A stretch of 64,000 bases of DNA, taken from Bradyrhizobium diazoefficiens. GTDB lineage: Bacteria; Pseudomonadota; Alphaproteobacteria; Rhizobiales; Xanthobacteraceae. The stretch lies in the NCBI RefSeq assembly GCF_016616425.1, contig NZ_CP067101.1:7080347-7144346 (forward strand). Direction: 5' to 3'. A model generated the notes under the pieces. It searched no databases and was not told the origin of the DNA. It was given only the letters and a program-made list of their open reading frames with translations. Shown here one piece after another: positions 17,087 through 26,040 of the stretch; the first letter of the stretch is position 1; each line of letters opens with the position of its first letter. The translations under genes and the position numbers were made by a program.

Positions 17087-17875
17087 CTATACCGACCGGC
17101 GCCAGGGAATAAGCATGGAGACCCGTTGCTTGTACTGCCGGTATTCGTCGCCGAAGAGATCGACGAGATCGCGCTCCTCCAGCGCGATGCCGACGAAGAT
17201 GTAGAGCGTGGTCACGACTGCGAACAGCAGATGACCCGCAGTCATCGTCGGCGTCACCCAGAAAGCGACGACGAAGCCGAGATAAATCGGATGGCGGACG
17301 AATTTGTAGAGCAGCGGCGTCTTGAAACGTGGCGGCGGCATCTCCTTACCGACGAGATGGTTGGTCACCTGATGCAATCCGAACAATTCGAAATGGTTGA
17401 TAATGAAAGTCGAAGTGAACACCAGCACCCATCCCACGAAGGACACCGTGACCAGTGTCACGGCGATATCCGGATTCTCGACGCTCCATATCACCGACGG
17501 CAGCGGACGCCACTGCCAGAACAGGAGGAGCAATGACAGGCTTGCGAGCAGCACGTAGGTGCTTCGCTCGACCGGCTTGGGCACGAACTGCGTCCACCAG
17601 GCCTTGAACTGCGGGCGCGCCATCACGCTGTGCTGAACCGCGAACAACGACATCAGAAGCAGATTGATGATGACGGCTTCAGCGGCCGAAGTCTGGATTC
17701 CCGTGTCGATGGTCTTCGGCACCATCACCCCCATCACGAAGCCGATGGCATAGAGAATGGTGACGAAAAACACGAGATACGCCGCGATTCCGTACAGAAA
17801 GGCGATGAGCTTGGAAATGCGCGAGCCCACAACCTCCGGGCCGGTCGAATGAATCGGGTGATCGATTTGGGACAT
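17087..17875 (-). CDS. mddA: MddA-like methanethiol S-methyltransferase
   Basis: 262 residues with several hydrophobic spans and a C-terminal methyltransferase signature of the isoprenylcysteine-methyltransferase/NnrU/MddA type: LLYKFVRHPIYLGFVVAFW and ALEERDLVDLFGDEYRQYKQ. MddA uses S-adenosylmethionine to turn methanethiol into dimethyl sulfide; homologues have been described in Bradyrhizobium. The N-terminal region (IINLLLMSLFAVQHSVMARP, FKAWWTQFVPKPVERSTYVL) also fits. ATG 17875 has GGAGCTTTCC just upstream; the longer frame to 17971 lacks such support. Other members of the fold are possible alternatives. Confidence 0.8.
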   Translation of the reverse strand: MSQIDHPIHSTGPEVVGSRISKLIAFLYGIAAYLVFFVTILYAIGFVMGVMVPKTIDTGIQTSAAEAVIINLLLMSLFAVQHSVMARPQFKAWWTQFVPKPVERSTYVLLASLSLLLLFWQWRPLPSVIWSVENPDIAVTLVTVSFVGWVLVFTSTFIINHFELFGLHQVTNHLVGKEMPPPRFKTPLLYKFVRHPIYLGFVVAFWVTPTMTAGHLLFAVVTTLYIFVGIALEERDLVDLFGDEYRQYKQRVSMLIPWRRSV

Positions 17876-18009
17876 GGAAAGCTCCGTTGTGCCGAGATAT
17901 CGACACTTCATTGGTCGCTTCACCATGCCTCCCGGACGGGCTCGCGGCCTTCGCGAACGATTTATTTTCACCTGAGACGATTTTGATTTTTGCTTGAGAC
18001 GACGAAGAC

Positions 18010-18221
18010 GTGCGATTTCGCTTTGAAAACAACGTGCTCGACGGCGTCCTGCGGGAGGTCACCTGCGGCGGGGCAGCCGTGGCGTTGCAGCCGCAATATT
18101 CGATCTCGTGCTCTATCTCGTCGCGCAACGCGCGCGTGTGGTCAGCAAGGGTGACCTGATCAGCCGGATCTGGAGCCCAGCAATTGCAGGCAATGCTGCA
18201 TGCCTCGATCGATATCGCTGA
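18010..18221 (+). pseudogene. Frameshifted winged-helix regulator remnant
   Basis: From GTG 18010 the frame reads VRFRFENNVLDGVLREVTCG, the start of an OmpR/CadC-type DNA-binding domain. Near 18092 the homology moves to another frame: AIFDLVLYLVAQRARVVSKG then DLISRIWSPAIAG, matching the recognition-helix region, ending at TGA 18219. Such domains usually precede TPR or adenylate-cyclase domains in Bradyrhizobium; none follows. So this is a frameshifted and 3'-truncated gene. Confidence 0.7.
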
Positions 18222-18349
18222 GGCTCACATATCCAGGCCGGTTTCCGACAGGAAGCTCTTCCGCTCAAGGCGGGTCACAGGGTGATGCCAATTCGCGACG
18301 GACGGAATCGGGTGCTCGCGTCTCGCCCGACACGCTGATCGGCATCGCT

Positions 18350-18634
18350 CTATCGGGTGGTGTTGCTCCAGGTGGGAACCGAGTTGGTCACGCCCACCGA
18401 CGGCCAATTGTACGATCCGACCGACGGCGCCGTGACCGTTCCGACCGACGGTCCGGACGACCCGTAGGACGCCCTCGGCTGCGCTGCCGGCAATGCGGCG
18501 CCCCCATAGGCCGGGGCCACCACACCGGCGCCGCGATGTCTGCCCGACCGGTGCTTCTTCGCCTCAACCGCGAAGGGCGCGACGAGAAGTCCGGTAGAAA
18601 TAAGGGCGGCAAAGGCGAAATTGATACCTGTCAT
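18350..18634 (-). CDS. Small secreted Ser/Gly/Pro-rich protein
   Basis: 94 residues. ATG 18634 follows a strong GGAGGG and starts a clear signal peptide (MTGINFAFAALISTGLLVAP, cleavage near VEA). The mature part is basic (KKHRSGRHRG), then low in complexity with repeated PSVG units (GPSVGTV, APSVGSY, WPSVGVT). It is likely periplasmic or surface-exposed. No family recognised. Confidence 0.65.
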   Translation of the reverse strand: MTGINFAFAALISTGLLVAPFAVEAKKHRSGRHRGAGVVAPAYGGAALPAAQPRASYGSSGPSVGTVTAPSVGSYNWPSVGVTNSVPTWSNTTR

Positions 18635-18823
18635 GGCTAATCCCTCCGTCGCTGGGGGCCGTCGTGCCATCTGTTCATTCACCGGACGATTTCCAGAGGC
18701 GCCCGTTCATAACTCCGTGCACGCGCGAGGGCGCCGGAGCCCAGCGCGTGCGTTCGCGGCCTTCGGATGGACGCGAATCAGCGCTAGTGAATTGACCTCA
18801 TCGATTCCGCATATTGAGGCGAC

Positions 18824-19144
18824 ATGACCGGCCCCGAACTGAAGCAACTCCGTGCCGACCTCTCCGATGCGATCGAGCGGAAGCTCACCGCGGCCGACAT
18901 GGCCAAGCTCTGCGGATTGCCGGAGAAAAGCGGCGCCGACACCATCCGGCGCTGGGAGGTGAGCGGCCCGACGCCAGAGGCGACCAAGGTGCTGCGCGTG
19001 CTCGCGATGGCGAGCGATCGCTACCCCATCCTGGAGAAGTTCGACATCTTCGATCGCCATGACGTGCGCGAGGAAGACCGCCCCGCAAAGCGCGCCGCGT
19101 TCCGCCAGCAGATGCGCGATGAGGCGCGGCGGCGTCTTGGTTAA
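18824..19144 (+). CDS. Small helix-turn-helix-like conserved protein
   Basis: 106 residues, acidic and basic residues mixed, no membrane segment. ELKQLRADLSDAIERKLTAA and DMAKLCGLPEKSGADTIRRW resemble the start of an XRE-like helix-turn-helix, followed by EVSGPTPEATKVLRVLAMAS. A DNA-binding role is inferred only. ATG 18824 is 12 bp after GAGGCGAC-type purines. It is a single gene, upstream of the porin and separated by 225 bp. Confidence 0.68.
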   Translation: MTGPELKQLRADLSDAIERKLTAADMAKLCGLPEKSGADTIRRWEVSGPTPEATKVLRVLAMASDRYPILEKFDIFDRHDVREEDRPAKRAAFRQQMRDEARRRLG

Positions 19145-19369
19145 CACGGGACGCCCGCAGGTTACCGACGAGCCGCGACGTTAAGCTTTCCTTCAGCAAT
19201 TCTTAAGCCGGCATTAGGCACGAAAATCATTTGCAGCCCAATAAGTTGGGTTGGGTCTCGCTGTGCCATGCATGTGACTGCATTTTCGTCAAAAGCGAGC
19301 TATCTGCAAAACCAACGCCGGCGCGAACAGCGCGCCCGCCGGGGACCTTTGAGTATTGGAGTTTGGACT

Positions 19370-20095
19370 ATGAAGAAGATTCTGTTTGCGTCCGTGGCGC
19401 TGCTCGCAATGGGCGCGGCTGCGCCGGCCGTCGGCGCCGATCTCGGCAGCCGCAGCTACTACAAGGCGCCCGCGCCGGCCTATGCCGCGCCGATCTACAA
19501 TTGGACCGGGTTCTATATCGGCGGCCATGTCGGCGGCGCGTTCTCCAGCGACAACAATTTCAACGGCCTTTCCACCGGCAACAACGGCAACGGCCGTTTC
19601 CTCGGCGGCGTGCAGGTCGGAGCAGACTGGCAGCTCAACCCGAGCTTCGTGGTCGGCGTCGAAGGCCAGTATTCCTGGCTCTCCGGTAGCGTCGGTGCAG
19701 TGTTTCCGGGCGGCGTCGCCTACACCAACGACCAGCGCGGCCTCGGCTCGATCACCGGCCGCGTCGGCTACACCTGGGGCCCCGGGCTTCTCTATGTGAA
19801 GGGCGGCTACGCCTATTCGGACAACAACGAGAAGGTGACGGTCGCCGGCGTGCCGACCGGCTTCATCATCGATGGCGATCACCGCAACGGCTACACCGTC
19901 GGCGCCGGCCTCGAATATATGTTCGCGCCGAACTGGTCGGCCAAGGCCGAGTACCAGTACTACAATTTCGGGGACGCGCACTTCATCGCGGGCCCGCTGG
20001 TGGGCACCGGCAATTTCACCACCGACGACCACACCATCAAGGCGGGCGTCAACTACCGCTTCAACTGGGCAAGTCCGGCAGTCGCGCGCTACTGA
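19370..20095 (+). CDS. Omp25/31-family outer-membrane beta-barrel protein
   Basis: 241 residues. A signal peptide ([20 protein letters not shown], cut after VGA) is followed by the linker [20 protein letters not shown], typical of rhizobial Omp25/RopB proteins, then amphipathic strands with repeated GxGxG turns and a C-terminal strand ending in YRFNW...ARY. It probably forms an eight-stranded barrel. ATG 19370 is chosen because it precedes the signal peptide. A good terminator follows 27 bp after the stop. The 225-bp leader upstream is long and could carry regulation. Confidence 0.92.
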   Translation: MKKILFASVALLAMGAAAPAVGADLGSRSYYKAPAPAYAAPIYNWTGFYIGGHVGGAFSSDNNFNGLSTGNNGNGRFLGGVQVGADWQLNPSFVVGVEGQYSWLSGSVGAVFPGGVAYTNDQRGLGSITGRVGYTWGPGLLYVKGGYAYSDNNEKVTVAGVPTGFIIDGDHRNGYTVGAGLEYMFAPNWSAKAEYQYYNFGDAHFIAGPLVGTGNFTTDDHTIKAGVNYRFNWASPAVARY

Positions 20096-20121
20096 TCGGT
20101 TACCGCAATCTTACCATCACG

Positions 20122-20154
20122 GAGGGCCGGCGATCTCGCCGGCCCTCTTTTTTT
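20122..20154 (+). terminator. Rho-independent terminator of the porin gene
   Basis: GAGGGCCGGCGA / TCGCCGGCCCTC is a perfect 12-bp stem with a 2-base apex, followed by TTTTTTT. A textbook terminator, 27 bp after the porin stop codon. Confidence 0.95.
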
Positions 20155-20259
20155 CGCTCTGCGGAACGTGGCAAACAATTGCGCCAATTGCGATTTTTTA
20201 ACCCGGGCCGCCGATACTGCTGCCGGCAAAACAGAACGAAGAACGTTGGGGGAATTTCG

Positions 20260-22413
20260 ATGGCGATCCATCTGAGCCTTGGCCGCTTCCTTGGCCGCTT
20301 GCGGCCTCGGTTCAAGATGCCGACATGGGGCGTGCGCGGCAGCTTGTTCGCCGCCTTCGCGGTGATCGCCGGCATGGGGCTCGTGATCTCGGCCGGCGCC
20401 GGCCTGGCGCTGCAAAATCTCGGCGGACGCATGACCGAACTGAGCGGGCGGGACATTCCGCGCCTTGCCGCCAGCCTGCAATTGTCGGCCCTGAGCGCGA
20501 GCCTTGCGGCACAGGGCCCGGCCCTGCTTGCGGCGCAAAGCGAGGAAGCCCTGACCGAGCGCACCAAGAAGCTCAGGGAATTGCAGGAGCAGACGCAGCA
20601 CAAGCTCACCGAGATCATCGAGCTCGGCGGCGACAAGACCGTCGTCTCCGGACTCGGCGATACGATGAAGAGCATCAACGAGGCGGCCCAGAGCCTGACC
20701 AAGGCCGCCCGCGAACGGCTGGACGTCGCCGCCCTTCATGACAAGCAATATGACGCCCTTCGCGACGCGCAGAGCGCGTTCGTCGGCGCAGCCAGCCCGG
20801 CGATGCTGGACGCACAGACCCGGGTCAACGCCATTCTCGGCTCGGCCGACCTGTCCGCCGCAGATGCCAGCGACGCCGTGCAGACCGTCGGTCAGCTCGG
20901 CAATGTCGTCGCCAGCGGCAATCTCGCCGCCGCCGATATGAGCGCAGCGCTGTCGGCGAACACGAGCGACAAGCTCGACGACATCCAGAAGGAATTCAAG
21001 ACGGCCCAGGGCCGCCTGCGGTCCAACCTCGATCTGTTGCCGGACAATCAGGGCAGCAAGATGCTGCGCGAGACGGCTGAGAAGCTGCTCGCGCTCGGCA
21101 CCGGCAAGACCGGCGTGTTCAACCTGCGTGAGAAGGAGCTCGACTCCGTCGATTACGGCCAGACCATCCTGGACGAGACCCGCAAGCTCAATGTCGGCCT
21201 CGGCATCAGCGTGCAGCAGCTCGTCGAGGGCGTGCAGAAGGAGACCAACGCCTCGGCCTTCCAGGCGCGGCAGGAGATCTCGCTTGCGACGACCGCGATG
21301 CTGGCCCTTGGGGCGCTGATGCTGGTCGGCTCGGCGCTGTTCGTCTGGCTCTATGTCGGCCGCAACATCCTGCGCAGGATCACCGGGCTCCAGCGCGCCA
21401 TGCAGTTGCTCTCGGCCGGCGACCTCGACACCGAGATTGCACGCGGCAAGCACAATGACGAGATCGGCGCGATGACCGACACGCTGACCGTGTTCCGCGA
21501 CAGCATGATCGAAGCCCGGGCGCTCACCAGCGAGCAGGACAAGGACCGTGTCGCCAAGGCGGAGCGGGCCGCACGCATGGAAGCGAAGATCGCCGAATTC
21601 GAAAACACGGTGCGCTCGGCGCTCGACAATCTGGCGCAGTCGGCCAATTCGATGCAATCGACCGCGCAGAGCATGTCGAACACCGCCGACCAGTCCAATG
21701 CATTGGTGAACGCGGTCGCCTCCGCCGCCGAGGAGACCTCGGTCAACGTGCAGACGGTGTCGGCCGGCACCGAGCAATTGTCGTCCTCGATCGAGGAGAT
21801 CAGCCGCCAGGTGGTGACCTCCGCCGAGATCGCCAGGAAGGCCGTCGACGAAGCCGGCGCGACCGACGCCACGGTGCAGAGCCTCGCCGACAGCGCGAGC
21901 CGCATCAGCGTCGTGGTCGATTTGATCCAGACCATCGCCTCGCAGACCAATCTGCTCGCGCTCAACGCCACCATCGAGGCGGCGCGTGCGGGCGAGGCCG
22001 GCCGCGGCTTTGCAGTGGTCGCCTCCGAGGTGAAGAGCCTTGCGAGCCAGACCGCCAGGGCGACGGAGGAAATCCGCACCCAGATCGCCGGCATGCAGGA
22101 GATCACAACATCGGCGGTCGGCGCGATCCAGGGCATCGGCCGGATCATCGGTGAGATCAACGACGTGACCACGACGATCGCGGCCGCGGTCGAGGAGCAG
22201 GGCGCCGCCACCCGCGAAATCGCGCGCAACATCCAGCATGCGGCGGGCGGCACCAGCGAAGTCTCCAGCAACATCGTCGGCGTCTCCACCGCCTCCGCCG
22301 AGGCCGGCGCTGCGGCGAGCGAAGTGCTGGGCGCCTCCGACGCGCTCCGGCGCGAAGCCGACATGCTGCGCGGAGAGATCGACGCGTTCCTCAACAACAT
22401 GCGGGCGGCGTAG
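20260..22413 (+). CDS. Methyl-accepting chemotaxis protein
   Basis: 717 residues. A first transmembrane segment (about residues 25-50, [20 protein letters not shown]), a long alpha-helical sensor domain, a second segment near residue 350 ([20 protein letters not shown]), a HAMP domain and the cytoplasmic signalling domain with the invariant tip [20 protein letters not shown] then [17 protein letters not shown]. The helical periplasmic domain contains no PAS or Cache motif I can see. ATG 20260 has GGGGGAA upstream. The C-terminus lacks a CheR-docking pentapeptide (it ends NNMRAA). The ligand is unknown. Confidence 0.93.
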   Translation: MAIHLSLGRFLGRLRPRFKMPTWGVRGSLFAAFAVIAGMGLVISAGAGLALQNLGGRMTELSGRDIPRLAASLQLSALSASLAAQGPALLAAQSEEALTERTKKLRELQEQTQHKLTEIIELGGDKTVVSGLGDTMKSINEAAQSLTKAARERLDVAALHDKQYDALRDAQSAFVGAASPAMLDAQTRVNAILGSADLSAADASDAVQTVGQLGNVVASGNLAAADMSAALSANTSDKLDDIQKEFKTAQGRLRSNLDLLPDNQGSKMLRETAEKLLALGTGKTGVFNLREKELDSVDYGQTILDETRKLNVGLGISVQQLVEGVQKETNASAFQARQEISLATTAMLALGALMLVGSALFVWLYVGRNILRRITGLQRAMQLLSAGDLDTEIARGKHNDEIGAMTDTLTVFRDSMIEARALTSEQDKDRVAKAERAARMEAKIAEFENTVRSALDNLAQSANSMQSTAQSMSNTADQSNALVNAVASAAEETSVNVQTVSAGTEQLSSSIEEISRQVVTSAEIARKAVDEAGATDATVQSLADSASRISVVVDLIQTIASQTNLLALNATIEAARAGEAGRGFAVVASEVKSLASQTARATEEIRTQIAGMQEITTSAVGAIQGIGRIIGEINDVTTTIAAAVEEQGAATREIARNIQHAAGGTSEVSSNIVGVSTASAEAGAAASEVLGASDALRREADMLRGEIDAFLNNMRAA

Positions 22414-22438
22414 ACGCCTGCGGCATCGGGGCTGCGCT

Positions 22439-22576
22439 CCCTCTCCCGCTTGCGGGAGAGGGTTGGGGAAAGGGTGCCTCCGCAATGGGATTGTCGCGGC
22501 GTGTCGAGAATATCCCCGTGGGGAGAGAACCCCCACCCGGCGCTCCGCGCCGACCTCCCCCGCAAGCGGGAGAGGT
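22439..22576. repeat. Pair of intergenic palindromic repeats
   Basis: Two palindromes with the same core stand about 90 bp apart in inverted orientation: CCCTCTCCCGCTTGCGGGAGAGGG at 22439-22462, split here as CCCTCTCCCGC / GCGGGAGAGGG, and ACCTCCCCCGC / GCGGGAGAGGT at 22553-22576. A related element is at 55546-55572. They look like REP/BIME-type elements and lie directly after the chemotaxis gene. Confidence 0.85.
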
Positions 22577-22702
22577 GACCGAGTTCGGAGCACGAGCGTC
22601 CCACATCGCGGAAAAAGCTTACCCGGTATGACGGCCATGCGACGGCCGGCTCCCGCCCTTTTTCGGCTGGCGCCCTGCTCGCGCCCGGTTTAAGCCGGTA
22701 GC

Positions 22703-23764
22703 ATGAACTCGAAAACCGACACTGCACAATCCTCAGCCGAGGCCCTGCGCTATCCCTGGGAACAGCACCCCGGCCACGACGAGATCGTCGAGGTCAGGCC
22801 CGGCGTGTTGTGGGCGCGACTCAAGCTGCCGTTCCGCCTCAACCACGTGAACATCTATCTGCTCGCCGACGGCGACGGCTATGCCATGGTGGATGCCGGT
22901 TTCGGCAACGAGGAGACGATCGAGGCCTGGACCAAGCTGTTCGACGGTCCGCTGAAGGGCATCAACATCACGCGCCTGATCGTCACCCACTCTCACCCCG
23001 ACCATGTCGGGCTCGCGGGCTGGATCGTCGAGCGGTTCAACTGCCCGCTGGTGATGTCGCAGGTCGAATATCTGCAATCGGTCTATCACCAGAACCGCGG
23101 CACCGCGGAGCGGAAGGAAGCACAACGGCTGTTCTTCCGCCGCCACGGCATGGACGAGTCGCTCACCGAAAGACTGCTGGGCCGCGGCCAGGATTATCTC
23201 AAGCGCGTTTCGGTGCTGCCGCCGTCCTACCGCCGCATCTCCCATGGCGACGACGTCGTGATCGGCACGCGCCGCTTCAAGGTGATCACCGGCGGCGGCC
23301 ACGCGCTCGACCAGGTGATGCTGTATTGCGCCGACGACAAGCTGTTCCTCTCCGCCGACCAGGTGCTGAGCAAGATCTCGCCCAATGTCAGCGTCTGGGC
23401 CGTGGAGCCCGACCAGAACTCGCTTGGCGAATATCTGGCCTCGCTCGCCAGCCTCACCACGACGCTGCCCTATGACGTGCTGGTGCTGCCCGGCCACGGC
23501 GTGCCGTTCTACGGACTGAAGACCCGCATCAAGCAGCTCGCCGACCACCACGAAGAGCGCTGCCGCCTGATCGCGGAAGCCTGCCGCAAAGTGCCGCAGA
23601 CCTCGCGCGCCCTGGTGCCCGTGGTGTTCAACAAGCATGTGCTCGACGAGCACCAGATGGGCTTTGCCGCCGGCGAACTGGTCGCCCACGTCAACTACAT
23701 GATCGTCGAGGGCCGGCTGACGGCGGAGACGAAGGATGGCGTGCTGCAATTTCGGACGACCTGA
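22703..23764 (+). CDS. MBL-fold metallo-hydrolase
   Basis: 353 residues. The metal-binding motif THSHPDHVG and later metal ligands (GGGHALDQV, LPGHGVPF) give a complete metallo-beta-lactamase-fold active site for two zinc or iron ions. The front part (VRPGVLWARLKLPFRLNHVN, IYLLADGDGYAMVDAGFG) and a C-terminal helical extension are usual for the glyoxalase-II-like branch. The substrate is unknown. It follows the palindromic repeats and has no obvious operon partner. Confidence 0.9.
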   Translation: MNSKTDTAQSSAEALRYPWEQHPGHDEIVEVRPGVLWARLKLPFRLNHVNIYLLADGDGYAMVDAGFGNEETIEAWTKLFDGPLKGINITRLIVTHSHPDHVGLAGWIVERFNCPLVMSQVEYLQSVYHQNRGTAERKEAQRLFFRRHGMDESLTERLLGRGQDYLKRVSVLPPSYRRISHGDDVVIGTRRFKVITGGGHALDQVMLYCADDKLFLSADQVLSKISPNVSVWAVEPDQNSLGEYLASLASLTTTLPYDVLVLPGHGVPFYGLKTRIKQLADHHEERCRLIAEACRKVPQTSRALVPVVFNKHVLDEHQMGFAAGELVAHVNYMIVEGRLTAETKDGVLQFRTT

Positions 23765-23777
23765 GCGCAGTCGTCGT

Positions 23778-23833
23778 GGCCGGGCATAGCCGTCCGAAAG
23801 GCGGCGGCGCTTCCGCTCGCCTATGTCCCGGCC
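23778..23833. repeat. Intergenic inverted repeat
   Basis: GGCCGGGCATAG at 23778 and CTATGTCCCGGCC at 23821 are inverted copies around a GC-rich loop, between the convergent MBL and AroQ-like genes. It belongs to the same broad class as the 'GTCCCGGAC' repeats at 37656 and 56171. Confidence 0.7.
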
Positions 23834-23855
23834 ATCCTCCCCTTCGACGAGCAGC

Positions 23856-24287
23856 TCACTTCATGTTCGCGATCGCGTGCAGCGCCGCGATGTACCCGAA
23901 CGGCCCCAGCCCGCAGATCACGCCGGTCGCGACGAACGAGATCTTCGAGTGGCGGTGATATTCGTCGCGGGCGTGGATGTTGGAGATGTGGACTTCCAGC
24001 ACCGGGCCCTCGAAGGTCTTGATCGCGTCCATGATCGAGACCGAGGTGAAGGAGAGGCCGGCCGGATTGATGATGATGGCGTCGGCATCCTGCCTCGCCG
24101 ACTGGATCAGGTCGACGAGGACGCCTTCATGGTTGGACTGGTGGAAGGCGAGCTTGAGGCCGAGCTTTGCCGCCACGTCCTCGCAACTCGCGTTGACCTC
24201 TGCGAGCGTCGTCGTGCCGTAGATGTGCGGCTCGCGGATGCCGAGCATATTGAGGTTTGGACCGTTCAAAATCATGACACGTTTCAT
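23856..24287 (-). CDS. Divergent type II 3-dehydroquinate dehydratase homologue
   Basis: 143 residues, the usual length of AroQ. The flexible lid (LGIREPHIYG, with Arg18 and Tyr23), Asn74, Asp87 and the general-acid His100 in EVHISN are conserved. Three other positions differ from characterised enzymes: the NxGxxxHTSV block reads NPAGLSFTSV (Ala76 for Gly, Phe80 for His) and the usual Arg after AREEF is His111 (RDEYHRHS). It is not beside accB/accC as housekeeping aroQ often is. It may be a catabolic or altered-specificity paralogue; weak or no dehydratase activity is also possible. ATG 24287 has AAAGGACGCC upstream. Confidence 0.82.
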   Translation of the reverse strand: MKRVMILNGPNLNMLGIREPHIYGTTTLAEVNASCEDVAAKLGLKLAFHQSNHEGVLVDLIQSARQDADAIIINPAGLSFTSVSIMDAIKTFEGPVLEVHISNIHARDEYHRHSKISFVATGVICGLGPFGYIAALHAIANMK

Positions 24288-24474
24288 CTGGCGTCCTTTC
24301 GCATGAGCTTGCCGGGCCGATCCGCGCCTCCTCGAAGCAAGGCGGCGATATCGGCGCGACCGGCTCAACCATCATGGACGGAGCGCGCCCCATGGACAAA
24401 ATGTCCAAGCGAGCTGCACCGGTCCCTCGCCTTCCCAGGAGCCTCGGTCCGCGCCGGCGGCAAGTATTAGGCGC

Positions 24475-24488
24475 TTGATCCACATCAA
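24475..24488. promoter_or_regulatory. FixK/FNR box upstream of hemA
   Basis: TTGATCCACATCAA is a perfect match to the symmetrical anaerobox TTGAT-N4-ATCAA recognised by FixK2/FNR-type regulators. It lies 136 bp upstream of hemA and 188 bp upstream of the divergent AroQ-like gene. In Bradyrhizobium, hemA has been reported to be induced at low oxygen, which fits. Confidence 0.8.
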
Positions 24489-24623
24489 CTATCGCCCGCG
24501 GTGCGACGCTATCGATATACCCGCGCGCCGGGGCACAAATGTGTGCGGGCGCATGGACATTGGAGCTGGAAAAGCTCTAAAAACGAGTGGCCGCCGTGGC
24601 CGGGTTCCGTTGCAGGTTTGCCG

Positions 24624-25853
24624 ATGGATTACAACCAGTTCTTCGACTCCGCCCTCGATCGTCTGCACGCCGAGCGGCGCTACCGCGTGTTCGCCGACCT
24701 CGAGCGCACGGCCGGCCGATTCCCGCACGCGGTCTGGCACTCGCCCAAGGGCAAGCGCGACGTGGTGATCTGGTGCTCCAACGATTACCTCGGCATGGGC
24801 CAGCACCCGAAAGTGGTCGGCGCCATGGTCGAGACCGCGACGCGCGTCGGCACCGGTGCCGGCGGCACCCGCAACATCGCCGGCACGCATCATCCGCTGG
24901 TCCAGCTCGAGGCCGAGCTCGCCGATCTCCACGGCAAGGAAGCCGCGCTGCTGTTCACCTCGGGCTACGTCTCGAACCAGACCGGCATCCCGACCATCGC
25001 AAGGCTGATTCCGAACTGTCTCATTCTGTCGGACGAGCTCAACCACAATTCGATGATCGAGGGCATCCGCCAGTCGGGCCGCGAGCGGGTCGTGTTCCGC
25101 CACAACGATCTCGTGCATCTCGAGGCGCTGTTGAAAGCGGCCGGCCCGGACCGGCCGAAGCTGATCGTCTGCGAGAGCCTCTATTCCATGGACGGCGACG
25201 TCGCCCCGCTCGCCAAGATCTGCGATCTCGCCGAGAAATACGGCGCGATGACCTATGTCGACGAGGTCCACGCCGTCGGCATGTACGGCCCGCGCGGCGG
25301 CGGCATCGCCGAACGTGACGGCGTCATGCACCGCATCGACGTTCTGGAAGGCACGCTGGCGAAAGCGTTCGGCTGCCTCGGCGGCTACATCGCCGCCAAC
25401 GGCCAGATCATCGACGCCGTGCGCTCCTATGCGCCAGGCTTCATCTTCACCACCGCGCTGCCGCCGGCGATCTGCTCGGCCGCGACCGCCGCGATCAAGC
25501 ACTTGAAGACCTCGAACTGGGAGCGCGAGCGCCATCAGGACCGTGCCGCCCGCGTCAAGGCGATCCTCAACGCCGCCGGACTGCCCGTGATGTCGAGCGA
25601 CACCCACATCGTGCCGCTGTTCGTCGGCGATCCCGAGAAGTGCAAGCAGGCTTCCGATCTCTTGCTTGAGGAGCACGGTATCTACATCCAGCCGATCAAC
25701 TATCCGACGGTCGCCAAGGGCAGCGAGCGGCTGCGCATCACGCCCTCGCCGTATCACGACGACGGCCTGATCGATCAGCTCGCCGAAGCCCTGCTGCAAG
25801 TGTGGGACCGCCTCGGCCTGCCGCTGCGCGAAAAGTCGCTGGCGGCGGAGTAG
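24624..25853 (+). CDS. hemA: 5-aminolevulinate synthase
   Basis: 409 residues, the usual length. It condenses glycine and succinyl-CoA into 5-aminolevulinate, the first step of C4-type heme synthesis. Seen in sequence: [56 protein letters not shown] and the PLP-lysine motif [16 protein letters not shown] 24624 ([20 protein letters not shown]) is the family start. A longer in-frame opening to 24501 has no support. The FixK box at 24475 suggests extra expression at low oxygen, when heme is needed for high-affinity oxidases. Confidence 0.97.
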   Translation: MDYNQFFDSALDRLHAERRYRVFADLERTAGRFPHAVWHSPKGKRDVVIWCSNDYLGMGQHPKVVGAMVETATRVGTGAGGTRNIAGTHHPLVQLEAELADLHGKEAALLFTSGYVSNQTGIPTIARLIPNCLILSDELNHNSMIEGIRQSGRERVVFRHNDLVHLEALLKAAGPDRPKLIVCESLYSMDGDVAPLAKICDLAEKYGAMTYVDEVHAVGMYGPRGGGIAERDGVMHRIDVLEGTLAKAFGCLGGYIAANGQIIDAVRSYAPGFIFTTALPPAICSAATAAIKHLKTSNWERERHQDRAARVKAILNAAGLPVMSSDTHIVPLFVGDPEKCKQASDLLLEEHGIYIQPINYPTVAKGSERLRITPSPYHDDGLIDQLAEALLQVWDRLGLPLREKSLAAE

Positions 25854-25870
25854 GCTTTCCTTCCAGCCTC

Positions 25871-25892
25871 CCCTGGAGGGGGCCCTCCAGGG
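25871..25892. repeat. Hairpin after hemA
   Basis: CCCTGGAGGG and CCCTCCAGGG form a 10-bp perfect stem with a 2-base apex, 18 bp after the hemA stop. No T-run follows, so it is a stability or processing hairpin rather than a clear terminator. Confidence 0.65.
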
Positions 25893-26040
25893 CAGGATAG
25901 GCCCCTGCCGCAAGCGAGCACCTTAACGACAACCCTGGTTCCGCCGCCGGGCGCGGCATTTCGCTATCGCTTGCGCCTGCCCAACGCGCTAGATTTACAG
26001 GGAAAATGCGTTCGGGCGCCGCCGGCGCCCAGGGAGAAGC

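Noticed and set aside
17876..17971. N-terminal extension of the MddA-like frame
   Set aside because: The extra residues are basic and family-unlike, and the ribosome site stands before the internal ATG 17875.
20089..22638. 849-codon open frame opposite the chemotaxis gene
   Set aside because: Antisense shadow of a high-GC gene; long runs of Asp, Gly, His and Arg, no domain.
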